Shown here in pieces: positions 51,819 to 60,914 of a DNA stretch of 64,000 bases. The DNA lies in the NCBI GenBank assembly GCA_965250025.1, contig OZ252283.1, positions 124,001 to 188,000 of the forward strand. The letters run 5' to 3'. This stretch comes from CBDDLD01 sp965250025. GTDB taxonomy: Bacteria > Bacteroidota > Bacteroidia > Flavobacteriales > Flavobacteriaceae. Within the stretch, counting starts at the first letter, position 1. Every line of letters begins with the position of its first letter. The notes beneath the pieces are model-generated. The model was not told where the DNA came from. It saw nothing but the letters and a program-made list of their open reading frames with translations, and searched no databases. The translations under genes were made by a program, and so were the position numbers.

Positions 51819-53051
51819 ATGGAAAATGTAGCATTAATTGAATCATTTTCAGAATTTAAAGATGATAAGTTAATAGATAGAGTCACACTCATGGCGATTC
51901 TAGAAGATGTACTACGTAATGCATTAAAGAAAAAGTATGGTGATGATGATAACTTTGATATTATTATAAATCCGGATAAAGGCGATTTAGAGATTTGGAG
52001 AAATAGAATAGTCGTAGAAGATGGTGAAGTAGAAGACCCAAATCAAGAAATAGAATTATCAGAAGCACAAAAGATAGAACCGGATTTTGAAGTGGGAGAA
52101 GATGTTGCAGAAGAAGTAAAACTGGTAGACTTGGGAAGACGTTCGATCTTAGCATTAAGACAGAATCTGATTTCTAAAATACATGAACACGATAACACGA
52201 ATATATATAAACAATTCAAAGAATTAGAAGGCGAAATATATACGGCTGAAGTACACCACATTCGCCACAGAGCTATCATTCTTTTAGACGATGAGGGTAA
52301 CGAAATTATATTGCCAAAAGACAAACAAATACCATCAGATTTTTTCAGAAAAGGAGAAAATGTAAGAGGTATCATTGAAAGTGTGGAGCTAAAAGGAAGC
52401 AAACCTTCAATAGTGATGTCAAGAACATCTCCAGTGTTCTTGGAAAAATTATTTGAACAAGAAATTCCGGAAGTGTTTGATGGATTAATCACTGTAAAAA
52501 ATGTCGTAAGAATACCAGGAGAGAAAGCCAAAGTAGCTGTAGATTCTTATGATGACAGAATAGACCCAGTAGGCGCATGTGTAGGGATGAAAGGCTCCAG
52601 AATTCATGGTATTGTGAGAGAGTTAGGTAACGAAAATATCGATGTTATCAATTATACCAATAACATGCAGTTATTTGTAACTAGAGCATTGAGTCCGGCA
52701 AGAGTAACTTCACTTAAATTAGATGAAGAAACCAAAAGAGCAGAAGTATTACTTAAGCCTGAAGAAGTATCAAAAGCTATAGGTAGAGGTGGTCATAACA
52801 TTCGATTGGCAGGACAGTTAACCGGTTATGAAATTGATGTGTTTAGAGAAGGTGCTGAAGAAGATGTGGAATTAACCGAATTCTCAGATGAAATTGAAGA
52901 GTGGATTATAGAAGAATTCAGCAAGGTAGGTTTAGATACAGCTAAGAGCATCTTAGAACAAGATGTTAATGACTTGGTAAAGCGTACCGATTTAGAAGAA
53001 GAAACAATATTAGAAGTTATAAGAATTCTTAAGGAAGAATTTGAGGAATAA
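51819..53051 (+). CDS. nusA: Transcription termination/antitermination factor NusA
   Basis: 410 residues, the usual short Bacteroidota form without the C-terminal acidic repeats of E. coli NusA. Order: N-terminal RNA-polymerase-binding domain (about 1-125), S1 domain (about 130-200, GEIYTAEVHHIRHRAIIL), KH1 with VGACVGMKGSRIHGIVRELG and KH2 with KAIGRGGHNIRLAGQLTGYEI. It controls pausing, termination and rRNA antitermination. Its own operon leader carries a terminator-like hairpin, which would allow NusA to influence its own synthesis. Confidence 0.98.
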   Translation: MENVALIESFSEFKDDKLIDRVTLMAILEDVLRNALKKKYGDDDNFDIIINPDKGDLEIWRNRIVVEDGEVEDPNQEIELSEAQKIEPDFEVGEDVAEEVKLVDLGRRSILALRQNLISKIHEHDNTNIYKQFKELEGEIYTAEVHHIRHRAIILLDDEGNEIILPKDKQIPSDFFRKGENVRGIIESVELKGSKPSIVMSRTSPVFLEKLFEQEIPEVFDGLITVKNVVRIPGEKAKVAVDSYDDRIDPVGACVGMKGSRIHGIVRELGNENIDVINYTNNMQLFVTRALSPARVTSLKLDEETKRAEVLLKPEEVSKAIGRGGHNIRLAGQLTGYEIDVFREGAEEDVELTEFSDEIEEWIIEEFSKVGLDTAKSILEQDVNDLVKRTDLEEETILEVIRILKEEFEE

Positions 53052-53080
53052 CATATATTTAAGTTATATTACAGGCATTT

Positions 53081-55807
53081 ATGGCTCAAACAATTAGATT
53101 AAATAAAGTATTAAGAGAACTTAACATCTCAATAGATCGTGCGGTTGACTTTTTGGAAACCAAAGGGATAGCTATTGAGAAGAGTCCTAATACAAAAATT
53201 TCACAAGACGTTTACGACACGCTTTCTGATGAGTTCCAGACGGATGCATCCAGAAAAGAGAAAGCACAGGAAGTCAGTGAAGCAAAGCTAAAAGAAAAAG
53301 AAGAGCTTAGGGAGAAACGCGAACGTGAGCTGGAAGAAAAGGCTAAACAAGAAGAAGCAAAGCAAAGTGTGCTTAAGGCAAAGGCAGAGTTGGCAGGCCC
53401 AAAACAAGTAGGTAAAATCGATTTAGAAGCGCCTAAATCAAAACCAGAGCCTAAAAAAGAGGAGCCAAAGCCAAAAGCTGAAGAAAAGAAACCAGAGGAG
53501 AAAGTTGAGAAACCGGTAGTGGAACAAAAGCCTGAAAAACCGGTAGAGCAACCTAAGCCAGAGCCAAAACAAGAACCGGTAAAGAAGGAGAAGGTAGAAG
53601 CCAAAAAGGAAGAGCCAAAACAGCCTACAGAAGAAAAACTGAAAACTCAGTATCAGAAACTTACCGGACCTGTAACAACAGGGAAGAAGATAGACTTGTC
53701 CCAGTTCAATAAGCCTAAAAAGAAGAAAGAGGATAAGCAGACTTCGCAAAACGATCAATCAGCAAATAAACGCAAGAGACGTCGTATCAGTAAAACCGGA
53801 GACGGTAACAACAAAGGTAACTTCAATAATGATAGAAATAGAAGAGGTAATTTTAAAGGCAAAGGTGGCAATAACAGGCCTAAAGTTGTAAAAGAAGAAC
53901 CGTCTGAAGAAGAAGTACAAAAACAAATCCGGGAAACTCTTGAAAAGCTTCAGGGGAAAACCAATAAAGGCAAAGGTGCTAAATATCGTAGAGAAAAAAG
54001 AGACCAGCACAGGCAACAGACCGAAAAAGATCTTGAGCAACAAGAAGCAGAAAGCAAAGTACTTAAAGTTACAGAATTTGTAACAGTAAGTGAAGTTGCT
54101 ACTATGATGAATGTTTCTGTAACTCAGGTGATATCGGCATGTATGTCTTTGGGTATGATGGTGACTATGAACCAACGTCTCGATGCGGAAACCTTATCTA
54201 TCGTTGCCGAAGAATTTGGCTATGATGTAGAGTTTGTAACTGCGGATATCGAAGAAGCTATTGAGGAAGTTGAAGATAAAGAAGAAGATCTGGTTGAACG
54301 TGCTCCGATAGTTACAGTCATGGGACATGTTGATCATGGAAAAACCTCATTACTGGATTACATTCGTGAAGAAAACGTAATTGCAGGAGAATCGGGAGGA
54401 ATTACTCAGCATATTGGTGCCTATGGTGTGCAATTAGAAAATGGTCAGAAGATCGCATTCTTAGATACACCTGGTCACGAAGCTTTTACAGCGATGCGTG
54501 CACGTGGTGCTCAAGTAACCGATTTGGCAATTATTGTGGTTGCAGCAGATGATGATATCATGCCGCAAACCAAAGAAGCTATATCTCATGCTCAAGCTGC
54601 TGGTGTGCCAATCGTTTTTGCAATCAATAAGATAGATAAGCCAACAGCAAATCCTGATAAGATTAAAGAAGGATTAGCAGCCATGAACTTATTGGTAGAA
54701 GATTGGGGAGGAAAAATACAATCTCATGATATTTCAGCAAAAACAGGTCAGGGTGTTAAAGAACTCCTTGAAAAAGTATTGCTAGAAGCAGAATTACTAG
54801 AGCTCAAGGCTAACCCAAATAAACAAGCCAGCGGAACCGTAGTGGAAGCATTCCTAGATAAAGGACGAGGTTATGTGGCAACTATTCTTGTTCAGGCAGG
54901 AACACTTAAAATAGGTGATTACGTCCTAGCAGGTAAAAATAGTGGTAAGGTCAAAGCCATGCATGACGAACGAGGAAATGACATTGCAGAAGCAGGGCCG
55001 TCAACACCGGTTTCTATATTAGGTTTAGATGGAGCGCCACAGGCGGGAGATAAATTCAACGTGTTTGAAGATGAAAGAGAGGCAAAGCAAATTGCTACAA
55101 AACGTACGCAATTGCAAAGAGAGCAATCGGTAAGAACTCAGCGTCATATCACGCTTGATGAGATCGGAAGGCGTATAGCTTTAGGAGACTTCCAAGAGCT
55201 CAATATCATCCTTAAAGGTGATGTGGATGGTTCGGTGGAAGCCTTAACGGATTCTTTCCAAAAATTATCTACAGAAGAAATACAAGTCAACATCATACAT
55301 AAAGGAGTGGGAGCCATTACCGAGAGTGATGTGTTATTAGCCACCGCATCGGATGCGATCATTATAGGATTTAACGTTCGACCAATGGGTAATGCCCGAC
55401 AAATAGCGGATAAGGAAGAAATTGATATCAGAACCTATTCGATCATATACGATGCAATTAACGATCTTAAAGATGCAATGGAAGGCATGTTGTCGCCAGA
55501 GTTGAAAGAAGAGATCACAGGTACTGCTGAGATTAGAGAAACCTTCAAGATTTCTAAGATCGGAACCATTGCAGGATGTATGGTTACCAATGGTAAGATA
55601 TTCCGTAATTCAGGCATTAGACTTATCCGAGATGGTGTTGTTGTGTATACCGGTGAATTAGCATCACTAAAACGATTTAAAGATGATGTTAAGGAAGTGT
55701 CTAAAGGCTACGATTGTGGTATGCAAGTAAAGAATTACAACGATATCAAAGAGGGCGATGTTATAGAAGCCTTCCAGGAAGTTGAGGTTAAAAAGAAACT
55801 AAAATAA
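53081..55807 (+). CDS. infB: Translation initiation factor IF-2
   Basis: 908 residues. Places initiator tRNA on the 30S subunit. An N-terminal IF2_N-like domain (MAQTIRLNKVLRELNISIDR) is followed by a long Lys/Glu/Pro-rich linker (about 70-290), a second IF2_N segment (about 330-390), then the GTPase domain with GHVDHGKTS, DTPGHEAF and NKID, domain II, IF-2 core and C-terminal domain II. The skewed linker composition explains the false frames on the other strand. A strong terminator follows 19 bp after the stop. Confidence 0.98.
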   Translation: MAQTIRLNKVLRELNISIDRAVDFLETKGIAIEKSPNTKISQDVYDTLSDEFQTDASRKEKAQEVSEAKLKEKEELREKRERELEEKAKQEEAKQSVLKAKAELAGPKQVGKIDLEAPKSKPEPKKEEPKPKAEEKKPEEKVEKPVVEQKPEKPVEQPKPEPKQEPVKKEKVEAKKEEPKQPTEEKLKTQYQKLTGPVTTGKKIDLSQFNKPKKKKEDKQTSQNDQSANKRKRRRISKTGDGNNKGNFNNDRNRRGNFKGKGGNNRPKVVKEEPSEEEVQKQIRETLEKLQGKTNKGKGAKYRREKRDQHRQQTEKDLEQQEAESKVLKVTEFVTVSEVATMMNVSVTQVISACMSLGMMVTMNQRLDAETLSIVAEEFGYDVEFVTADIEEAIEEVEDKEEDLVERAPIVTVMGHVDHGKTSLLDYIREENVIAGESGGITQHIGAYGVQLENGQKIAFLDTPGHEAFTAMRARGAQVTDLAIIVVAADDDIMPQTKEAISHAQAAGVPIVFAINKIDKPTANPDKIKEGLAAMNLLVEDWGGKIQSHDISAKTGQGVKELLEKVLLEAELLELKANPNKQASGTVVEAFLDKGRGYVATILVQAGTLKIGDYVLAGKNSGKVKAMHDERGNDIAEAGPSTPVSILGLDGAPQAGDKFNVFEDEREAKQIATKRTQLQREQSVRTQRHITLDEIGRRIALGDFQELNIILKGDVDGSVEALTDSFQKLSTEEIQVNIIHKGVGAITESDVLLATASDAIIIGFNVRPMGNARQIADKEEIDIRTYSIIYDAINDLKDAMEGMLSPELKEEITGTAEIRETFKISKIGTIAGCMVTNGKIFRNSGIRLIRDGVVVYTGELASLKRFKDDVKEVSKGYDCGMQVKNYNDIKEGDVIEAFQEVEVKKKLK

Positions 55808-55825
55808 TTTAGGAGATCATTCATA

Positions 55826-55856
55826 AAAAAGCCGACTTTATTAAAGTCGGCTTTTT
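55826..55856. terminator. Bidirectional terminator after infB
   Basis: AAAAAGCCGACTTTA (55826-55840) and TAAAGTCGGCTTTTT (55842-55856) are perfect inverted repeats flanked by A and T runs. It lies between convergent infB and the SPOR gene. Confidence 0.93.
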
Positions 55857-55861
55857 GTATT

Positions 55862-56251
55862 TTAAGGAAGCTTTTTTTTGTCCGTTTTAGGCTGAAAGAC
55901 AAAAGCATTCATGTACTTCTTTTTGATCCGTACCAAAGCCCGGTCTGCTTCGAGTCGTGTTCTGAAATTACCAACCCAAATTCTATAATAAGGGGTTTTA
56001 AATTCCATGGATGTAGGCCATTCGTTATAATACATTCTGAACTTACTTCTGGTGGCTTCTGCAGTAGTTCTATCACCAGAATATATCTGTATTTTATAGA
56101 TGTCCACGGTACTGATATCCTTCTTGTATTCCAACAATTTATCAATAGCGTTGTCCTGAATAACAGTCACATCACCTTGTTGAGAAAATGAATAAAAACA
56201 AGTCATTAAAGCAACAATGCAGAAGTATGTTTTTGGAGATATGTATTTCAT
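55862..56251 (-). CDS. SPOR-domain periplasmic protein
   Basis: 129 residues. A signal peptide (about 1-23, ending FYSFSQ) and a short linker lead to a SPOR domain (about 50-120) with YKIQIYSGDRTTAEATRSKF, YYRIWVGNFRTRLEADRALV and a C-terminal KKYMNAFVFQP. SPOR domains bind glycan strands lacking stem peptides at division sites. It is a single gene, convergent with infB, with its own promoter (CAAAGGTA at 56271-56278 reads TACCTTTG on the minus strand). It probably binds septal peptidoglycan, and no catalytic part is present. Confidence 0.9.
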   Translation of the reverse strand: MKYISPKTYFCIVALMTCFYSFSQQGDVTVIQDNAIDKLLEYKKDISTVDIYKIQIYSGDRTTAEATRSKFRMYYNEWPTSMEFKTPYYRIWVGNFRTRLEADRALVRIKKKYMNAFVFQPKTDKKKLP

Positions 56252-56270
56252 AATGAACGGTATTTAAACG

Positions 56271-56278
56271 CAAAGGTA
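56271..56278 (-). promoter_or_regulatory. -7 element of the SPOR gene promoter
   Basis: Reads TACCTTTG on the minus strand, a full match to TANNTTTG, about 20 bp before the ATG. The -33 element is weak (T-rich stretch near 56291-56300). Confidence 0.5.
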
Positions 56279-56376
56279 AATCTATTCAACGTAAAAAGAG
56301 TTTAAAATCTTATTTAGAATGCTTATAAATTATATATTAACAGATCGCTAACATTTCTAAAATCGACTTTATATCT

Positions 56377-56384
56377 TACTTTTG
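56377..56384 (+). promoter_or_regulatory. -7 element of the alternative complex III operon
   Basis: TACTTTTG matches TANNTTTG and lies 37 bp before the first possible start codon. The -33 region is T-rich but lacks a perfect TTTG. Confidence 0.55.
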
Positions 56385-56420
56385 CGTGAGTTTTTATAAC
56401 CATTTTTTTTCACTTTTTGA

Positions 56421-57743
56421 ATGAAAAAATTGTACCAAAGTTTAGAAGATAATTCAACTCATAATATGAAACAGGTGATCTACCGTAAAATAACCTCAAA
56501 GTTTCTTCATTTAGGTTTTATAATTTTACTCACGTTTTCAACCTCATTAACTGCCCAGGAAGGCGATCCTGCAAAGGGGAAATCGTTATTTAATTCCAAT
56601 TGTGCGGCTTGTCATAAGTTAGACAAACCAATGACAGGACCTGCATTGCGCTATGTGGAAAAACGACTAACAGAAGAAGAAGGTTTAGACAGAGCATGGA
56701 TAAATGCATGGATACGAAACAGTTCAGCATTGATCAAATCCGGAGATGCCTATGCTAATAAAATATATGCCGAGTGGAACAATGTGGCCATGACGGCATT
56801 TCCACAGTTAAGCGATCAGGACATTTCAGATATCTTAGCTTACACGGCTGAAGAGCCTAAACAGGTTGTGATCGATGATAAAACTCCAATTGAGACTGCT
56901 GAGCCTGGAATCTCAAACAATTTAATACTAGGTGCATTAGCTTTATTGTTTGCGTTATTAGCTATGGCATTGATCTTAGTAAAACGTACCTTAAATCGTT
57001 TTGCAGAAGCTAAAGGCATAGAAACTTCAGACGAACCACGCTTACCATTGTGGAAAGCCTTTGCACAAAACCAGTTTTTAGTATTGGTAACAGCAATCTT
57101 CTTCCTATTAGCAAGTGGTTATTTTGTATATGGTTATTTAATGCAAGTAGGTGTAGATCAGGGTTACGAGCCTGTACAGCCTATTCACTATTCGCACAGA
57201 ATCCATGCTGGAGACAACGGTATTGAGTGTAAATATTGCCACTCTTCAGCACGAGTAAGTAAACACTCAGGAATTCCATCATTGAATATTTGTATGAACT
57301 GTCATAAATCCATTTCTGAAGTAGCACCAGAAACCTTAGCAGAAGGACAAGAATATGGTGTAGACTACAATGCGGAAATTCAAAAATTATATGATGCTGT
57401 AGGATGGGACGGTACAGGATATACCGGAGAAAGCAAACCGGTGAAATGGATCAGAATTCACAACTTACCAGACTTTGCGTATTTCAATCACTCGCAACAC
57501 GTTACTGTTGGAGGTATTGAATGTCAAACCTGTCATGGTCCGGTAGAAGAAATGGAGATCATGTATCAGTATTCGCCATTAACAATGGGATGGTGTATCA
57601 ACTGTCACAGAGAAACTAACGTAAAAGTAAAAGACAACGGCTACTATAAAAAGATTCATGAAGAATTATCTAAGAAGTATGAAGTAGAGCAACTTACAGT
57701 TGCTATGATGGGCGGATTAGAATGTGGTAAGTGTCATTATTAA
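56421..57743 (+). CDS. actA: Alternative complex III subunit ActA, fused to an N-terminal monoheme cytochrome c
   Basis: 440 residues (start may be the in-frame ATG 56466, which directly precedes the signal peptide). Electron-transfer subunit of the quinol:cytochrome c oxidoreductase ACIII. Six CxxCH heme motifs are present: CAACH (61-65) in an N-terminal class I cytochrome c, then after two membrane helices (about 167-188 and 218-241) CKYCH (270), CMNCH (291), CQTCH (368), CINCH (392) and CGKCH (435), the five of classical ActA. The N-terminal cytochrome fusion is the Bacteroidota variant. First gene of a six-gene operon, 26 bp before actB. Confidence 0.95.
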   Translation: MKKLYQSLEDNSTHNMKQVIYRKITSKFLHLGFIILLTFSTSLTAQEGDPAKGKSLFNSNCAACHKLDKPMTGPALRYVEKRLTEEEGLDRAWINAWIRNSSALIKSGDAYANKIYAEWNNVAMTAFPQLSDQDISDILAYTAEEPKQVVIDDKTPIETAEPGISNNLILGALALLFALLAMALILVKRTLNRFAEAKGIETSDEPRLPLWKAFAQNQFLVLVTAIFFLLASGYFVYGYLMQVGVDQGYEPVQPIHYSHRIHAGDNGIECKYCHSSARVSKHSGIPSLNICMNCHKSISEVAPETLAEGQEYGVDYNAEIQKLYDAVGWDGTGYTGESKPVKWIRIHNLPDFAYFNHSQHVTVGGIECQTCHGPVEEMEIMYQYSPLTMGWCINCHRETNVKVKDNGYYKKIHEELSKKYEVEQLTVAMMGGLECGKCHY

Positions 57744-57769
57744 TAAATTAAGAAGTAATTCAGAATCAT

Positions 57770-60700
57770 ATGTCATCAAACAAGAAATACTGGAAAAGTG
57801 TTGAAGAGCTAAATGAAAACAGCTCCATTGTTGAGACGCTACAACAGAACGAATTTGTAGAAGAAATTCCAACGGACGAATTCTTAGGAGATAAAGAGGC
57901 TTTAGAATCCTCATCTACCTCTCGTCGTGATTTCTTAAAGTATGTTGGGTTTAGTACAGCAGCAGCTTCTTTAGCAGCATGTGAAGGCCCGGTGATCAAA
58001 TCCATTCCTTATGTAGTACAGCCGAATGAGATCATACCAGGTGTAGCAAATTATTATGCTACAACTATAGCCGATGGTTATGATTTTGCAAGTGTTTTAG
58101 TAAAGACCAGAGAAGGCCGTCCAATTAAGATTGAAAACAATACCGATGCCGTTACGAATGGTAGTGCAAATGCAAGAGTAAACGCATCGATTTTAGGACT
58201 GTATGATAGCTTAAGAGTGAAAGCGCCAATGAAAGGAGAAACTGAGATTTCTTGGGATACTTTCATGACTGAAACCGCTTCAAAACTTAACGAATTAAAC
58301 GGCAAGGACATTGTGTTTTTAACACAAACATTACCTAGCCCATCTACAAATAAATTAATTGCTGAGTTTACTGAGAAATACGGAAATGTAAAGCATGTAG
58401 CGTACGATGCCGTATCTGAATCAGCAGCACTTGATGCTTATGAAGCTAAATATGGATCAAGAGGATTAGCCAATTACGATTTTACTAAGGCGATGTCTAT
58501 TGTGTCTGTAGGTGCAGATTTCTTAGGCGATTGGCAAGGTGGAGGATTCGATAGTGATTATGCTAAGAAGCGTATACCAGATCACGGAAAAATGTCTAAA
58601 CACATTCAATTTGAATCTAACATGACATTATCTGGAGCTAATGCTGACAAGCGTGTACCTCTAAAACCAAGCCAGCAAAAATTAGCTTTAGCAAAACTAT
58701 ATAGCTATGTTACCGGAAATTCAGTAGGAGGTAAAAACCTTCCTGAAGCCATAGATAAAGCCGTAAAAGCAGCAGCCTCTGAATTGAAAAAGGCAGGAAG
58801 TAATGGTGTTGTCGTTACAGGTATTCAGGATGTGAATGCTCAGACTGTAGCTATGGAGATCAATGAATTCTTGTCAAGCAAGGCATTTGATCCTAAAACA
58901 ACTATAAAAACGAGACAAGGGAACGACAAAGCAGTAATGCAGTTGGTTGCTGATATGAAAGCAGGAAAAGTTGGTGCTATTATCATGAATGGTGTCAATC
59001 CTGTATATACGTTACCAAATGCAACTGATTTTGCTGAAGGATTAGATAAAACCACATTGTCTATTGCATTTTCATTAAAGCAGGACGAAACCTCTATAAA
59101 ATGCGATTATATCGCTGCAGCACCTCATTATTTAGAGTCTTGGGGAGATGTAGAGTTGAAAACAGGGCATTATTCGATGATGCAACCCACAATCCGTCCA
59201 TTGTTTGATACCAAACAATTTCAGGACGTGTTAATGGGATGGATCGGAAATAATTCGTCATACAGAGATTATATCAAAACCGTTTGGGAAGCAGATATTC
59301 TTAACGGATCATCATTCAATAAAGCTATTCAAGATGGCGTATTTGTTGTAAAAGGTGGAGCGACAGAAGAAGCTACTGCCCAACCAGATACAGAAACTTC
59401 AGAAGACACTACAGAGCGTTCTTCTGGAAATGCAGCCCGAACTTTAGCTGCTTCAGCTATGCCTGAAGGCATGGAACTTACCCTATACACTAAAACTGGT
59501 ATGGGAGATGGACAACAAGCTAATAATCCTTGGCTACAGGAATTCCCAGATCCGATTACAAGAACGACATGGGATAACTATGTCACTGTATCCAGAGCTG
59601 ATGCTGATGCCTTAGGTTTAGAAAATTATAATGTAGCCAATGGCGGTTTAAACGGAAGCTATGCTGATGTTACCGTTAACGGTGTTACGGTAAATAAAGT
59701 ACCGGTAATCATCCAACCGGGTCAGGCTAAAGGATCTGTCGGTTTATCCTTAGGTTATGGAAGAACTGCTAAGGGTCTAAAAGAAGAAATGAAAACTGGT
59801 GTTAATGCTTATCCATTGTACCAGAACTTTAATACAATGCAACAAGTAAGCATAAGCAAAGCCAGTGGTGTTCACGAATTTGCTTGTGTACAATTGCACA
59901 ATACATTAATGGGACGTGGTGACATCATTAAAGAAACCACGTTAGAAGTATTCAATACTAAAGATAAGCACTATTGGAATGCTGTTCCGGAAGTATCGTT
60001 AAACCATGTGGAAACACCAGTAACGTCTCCGGATGTGGACTTATGGGAAGAATTTGACCGTTCTATAGGTCACCATTTTAAGCTATCTATTGACTTAAAT
60101 GCTTGTACAGGATGTGGTGCTTGTGTAATAGCATGTCATGCAGAGAACAATGTACCAGTAGTAGGTAAATCAGAAATGCGTCGTAGTAGAGATATGCACT
60201 GGTTACGTATCGATAGATACTATTCTTCTCAGGATTCTTTTGAAGGCGATAACGATAAGAAAAATAATATATCTGGTTTAGGAAGCTCATTGAGTGAGTT
60301 CGGAGAAATGGAAAATCCGGCAGATAACCCTCAAGTAGCATTCCAGCCGGTAATGTGTCAACACTGTAATCATGCACCTTGTGAAACCGTATGTCCGGTT
60401 GCTGCAACATCGCATGGTCGTCAGGGGCAAAACCATATGGCGTATAACAGATGTGTGGGAACACGTTATTGTGCAAATAACTGCCCATATAAGGTACGTC
60501 GTTTCAACTGGTTCTTATATAATAAGAATGATGAGTTTGATTATTACATGAATGACGATTTAGGACGTATGGTATTGAATCCGGATGTCACTGTGCGCTC
60601 AAGAGGTGTTATGGAAAAATGTTCGTTCTGTATTCAATCTACTCAAGCAGTAATATTGAAAGCTAAACGTGAAGGTAGACCTGTAGCTAAAGGCGAATTC

Positions 60701-60886
60701 AATGATGCATGTGCTTGTTCAGCAGCATGTGGTAGTGGTGCAATGCGATTTGGAGATGCTAATGAAGAAGGTAGCCCAATATCTGAATTGATAAAAGACG
60801 ATAGAGCATATCACTTATTAGAACATGTCGGCGTAAAACCAAATGTGGTTTACCAGACTAAAGTGAGAAATACAACAGAAGCATAA
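57770..60886 (+). CDS. actB: Alternative complex III subunit ActB, molybdopterin-like/Fe-S protein
   Basis: 1038 residues. A Tat-type signal lies inside the N-terminus (SRRDFLKYVGFSTAAASLAA, 51-70), ending near a lipobox-like AAC. The large middle part resembles the catalytic subunit of molybdopterin oxidoreductases but in ACIII carries no Mo cofactor. The C-terminal part (about 770-1000) is a ferredoxin-like domain: C779xxC782xxC785xxxC789 in NACTGCGACVIACHAENN, then MCQHCNHAPCETVCP, RYCANNCPYK and EKCSFCIQ. It passes electrons from the quinol site to the ActA hemes. An Ala/Thr/Glu-rich linker occurs near residues 530-560. Confidence 0.96.
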   Translation: MSSNKKYWKSVEELNENSSIVETLQQNEFVEEIPTDEFLGDKEALESSSTSRRDFLKYVGFSTAAASLAACEGPVIKSIPYVVQPNEIIPGVANYYATTIADGYDFASVLVKTREGRPIKIENNTDAVTNGSANARVNASILGLYDSLRVKAPMKGETEISWDTFMTETASKLNELNGKDIVFLTQTLPSPSTNKLIAEFTEKYGNVKHVAYDAVSESAALDAYEAKYGSRGLANYDFTKAMSIVSVGADFLGDWQGGGFDSDYAKKRIPDHGKMSKHIQFESNMTLSGANADKRVPLKPSQQKLALAKLYSYVTGNSVGGKNLPEAIDKAVKAAASELKKAGSNGVVVTGIQDVNAQTVAMEINEFLSSKAFDPKTTIKTRQGNDKAVMQLVADMKAGKVGAIIMNGVNPVYTLPNATDFAEGLDKTTLSIAFSLKQDETSIKCDYIAAAPHYLESWGDVELKTGHYSMMQPTIRPLFDTKQFQDVLMGWIGNNSSYRDYIKTVWEADILNGSSFNKAIQDGVFVVKGGATEEATAQPDTETSEDTTERSSGNAARTLAASAMPEGMELTLYTKTGMGDGQQANNPWLQEFPDPITRTTWDNYVTVSRADADALGLENYNVANGGLNGSYADVTVNGVTVNKVPVIIQPGQAKGSVGLSLGYGRTAKGLKEEMKTGVNAYPLYQNFNTMQQVSISKASGVHEFACVQLHNTLMGRGDIIKETTLEVFNTKDKHYWNAVPEVSLNHVETPVTSPDVDLWEEFDRSIGHHFKLSIDLNACTGCGACVIACHAENNVPVVGKSEMRRSRDMHWLRIDRYYSSQDSFEGDNDKKNNISGLGSSLSEFGEMENPADNPQVAFQPVMCQHCNHAPCETVCPVAATSHGRQGQNHMAYNRCVGTRYCANNCPYKVRRFNWFLYNKNDEFDYYMNDDLGRMVLNPDVTVRSRGVMEKCSFCIQSTQAVILKAKREGRPVAKGEFNDACACSAACGSGAMRFGDANEEGSPISELIKDDRAYHLLEHVGVKPNVVYQTKVRNTTEA

Positions 60887-60914
60887 ATTTAATTAAAGAA
60901 TCAATAATATAATT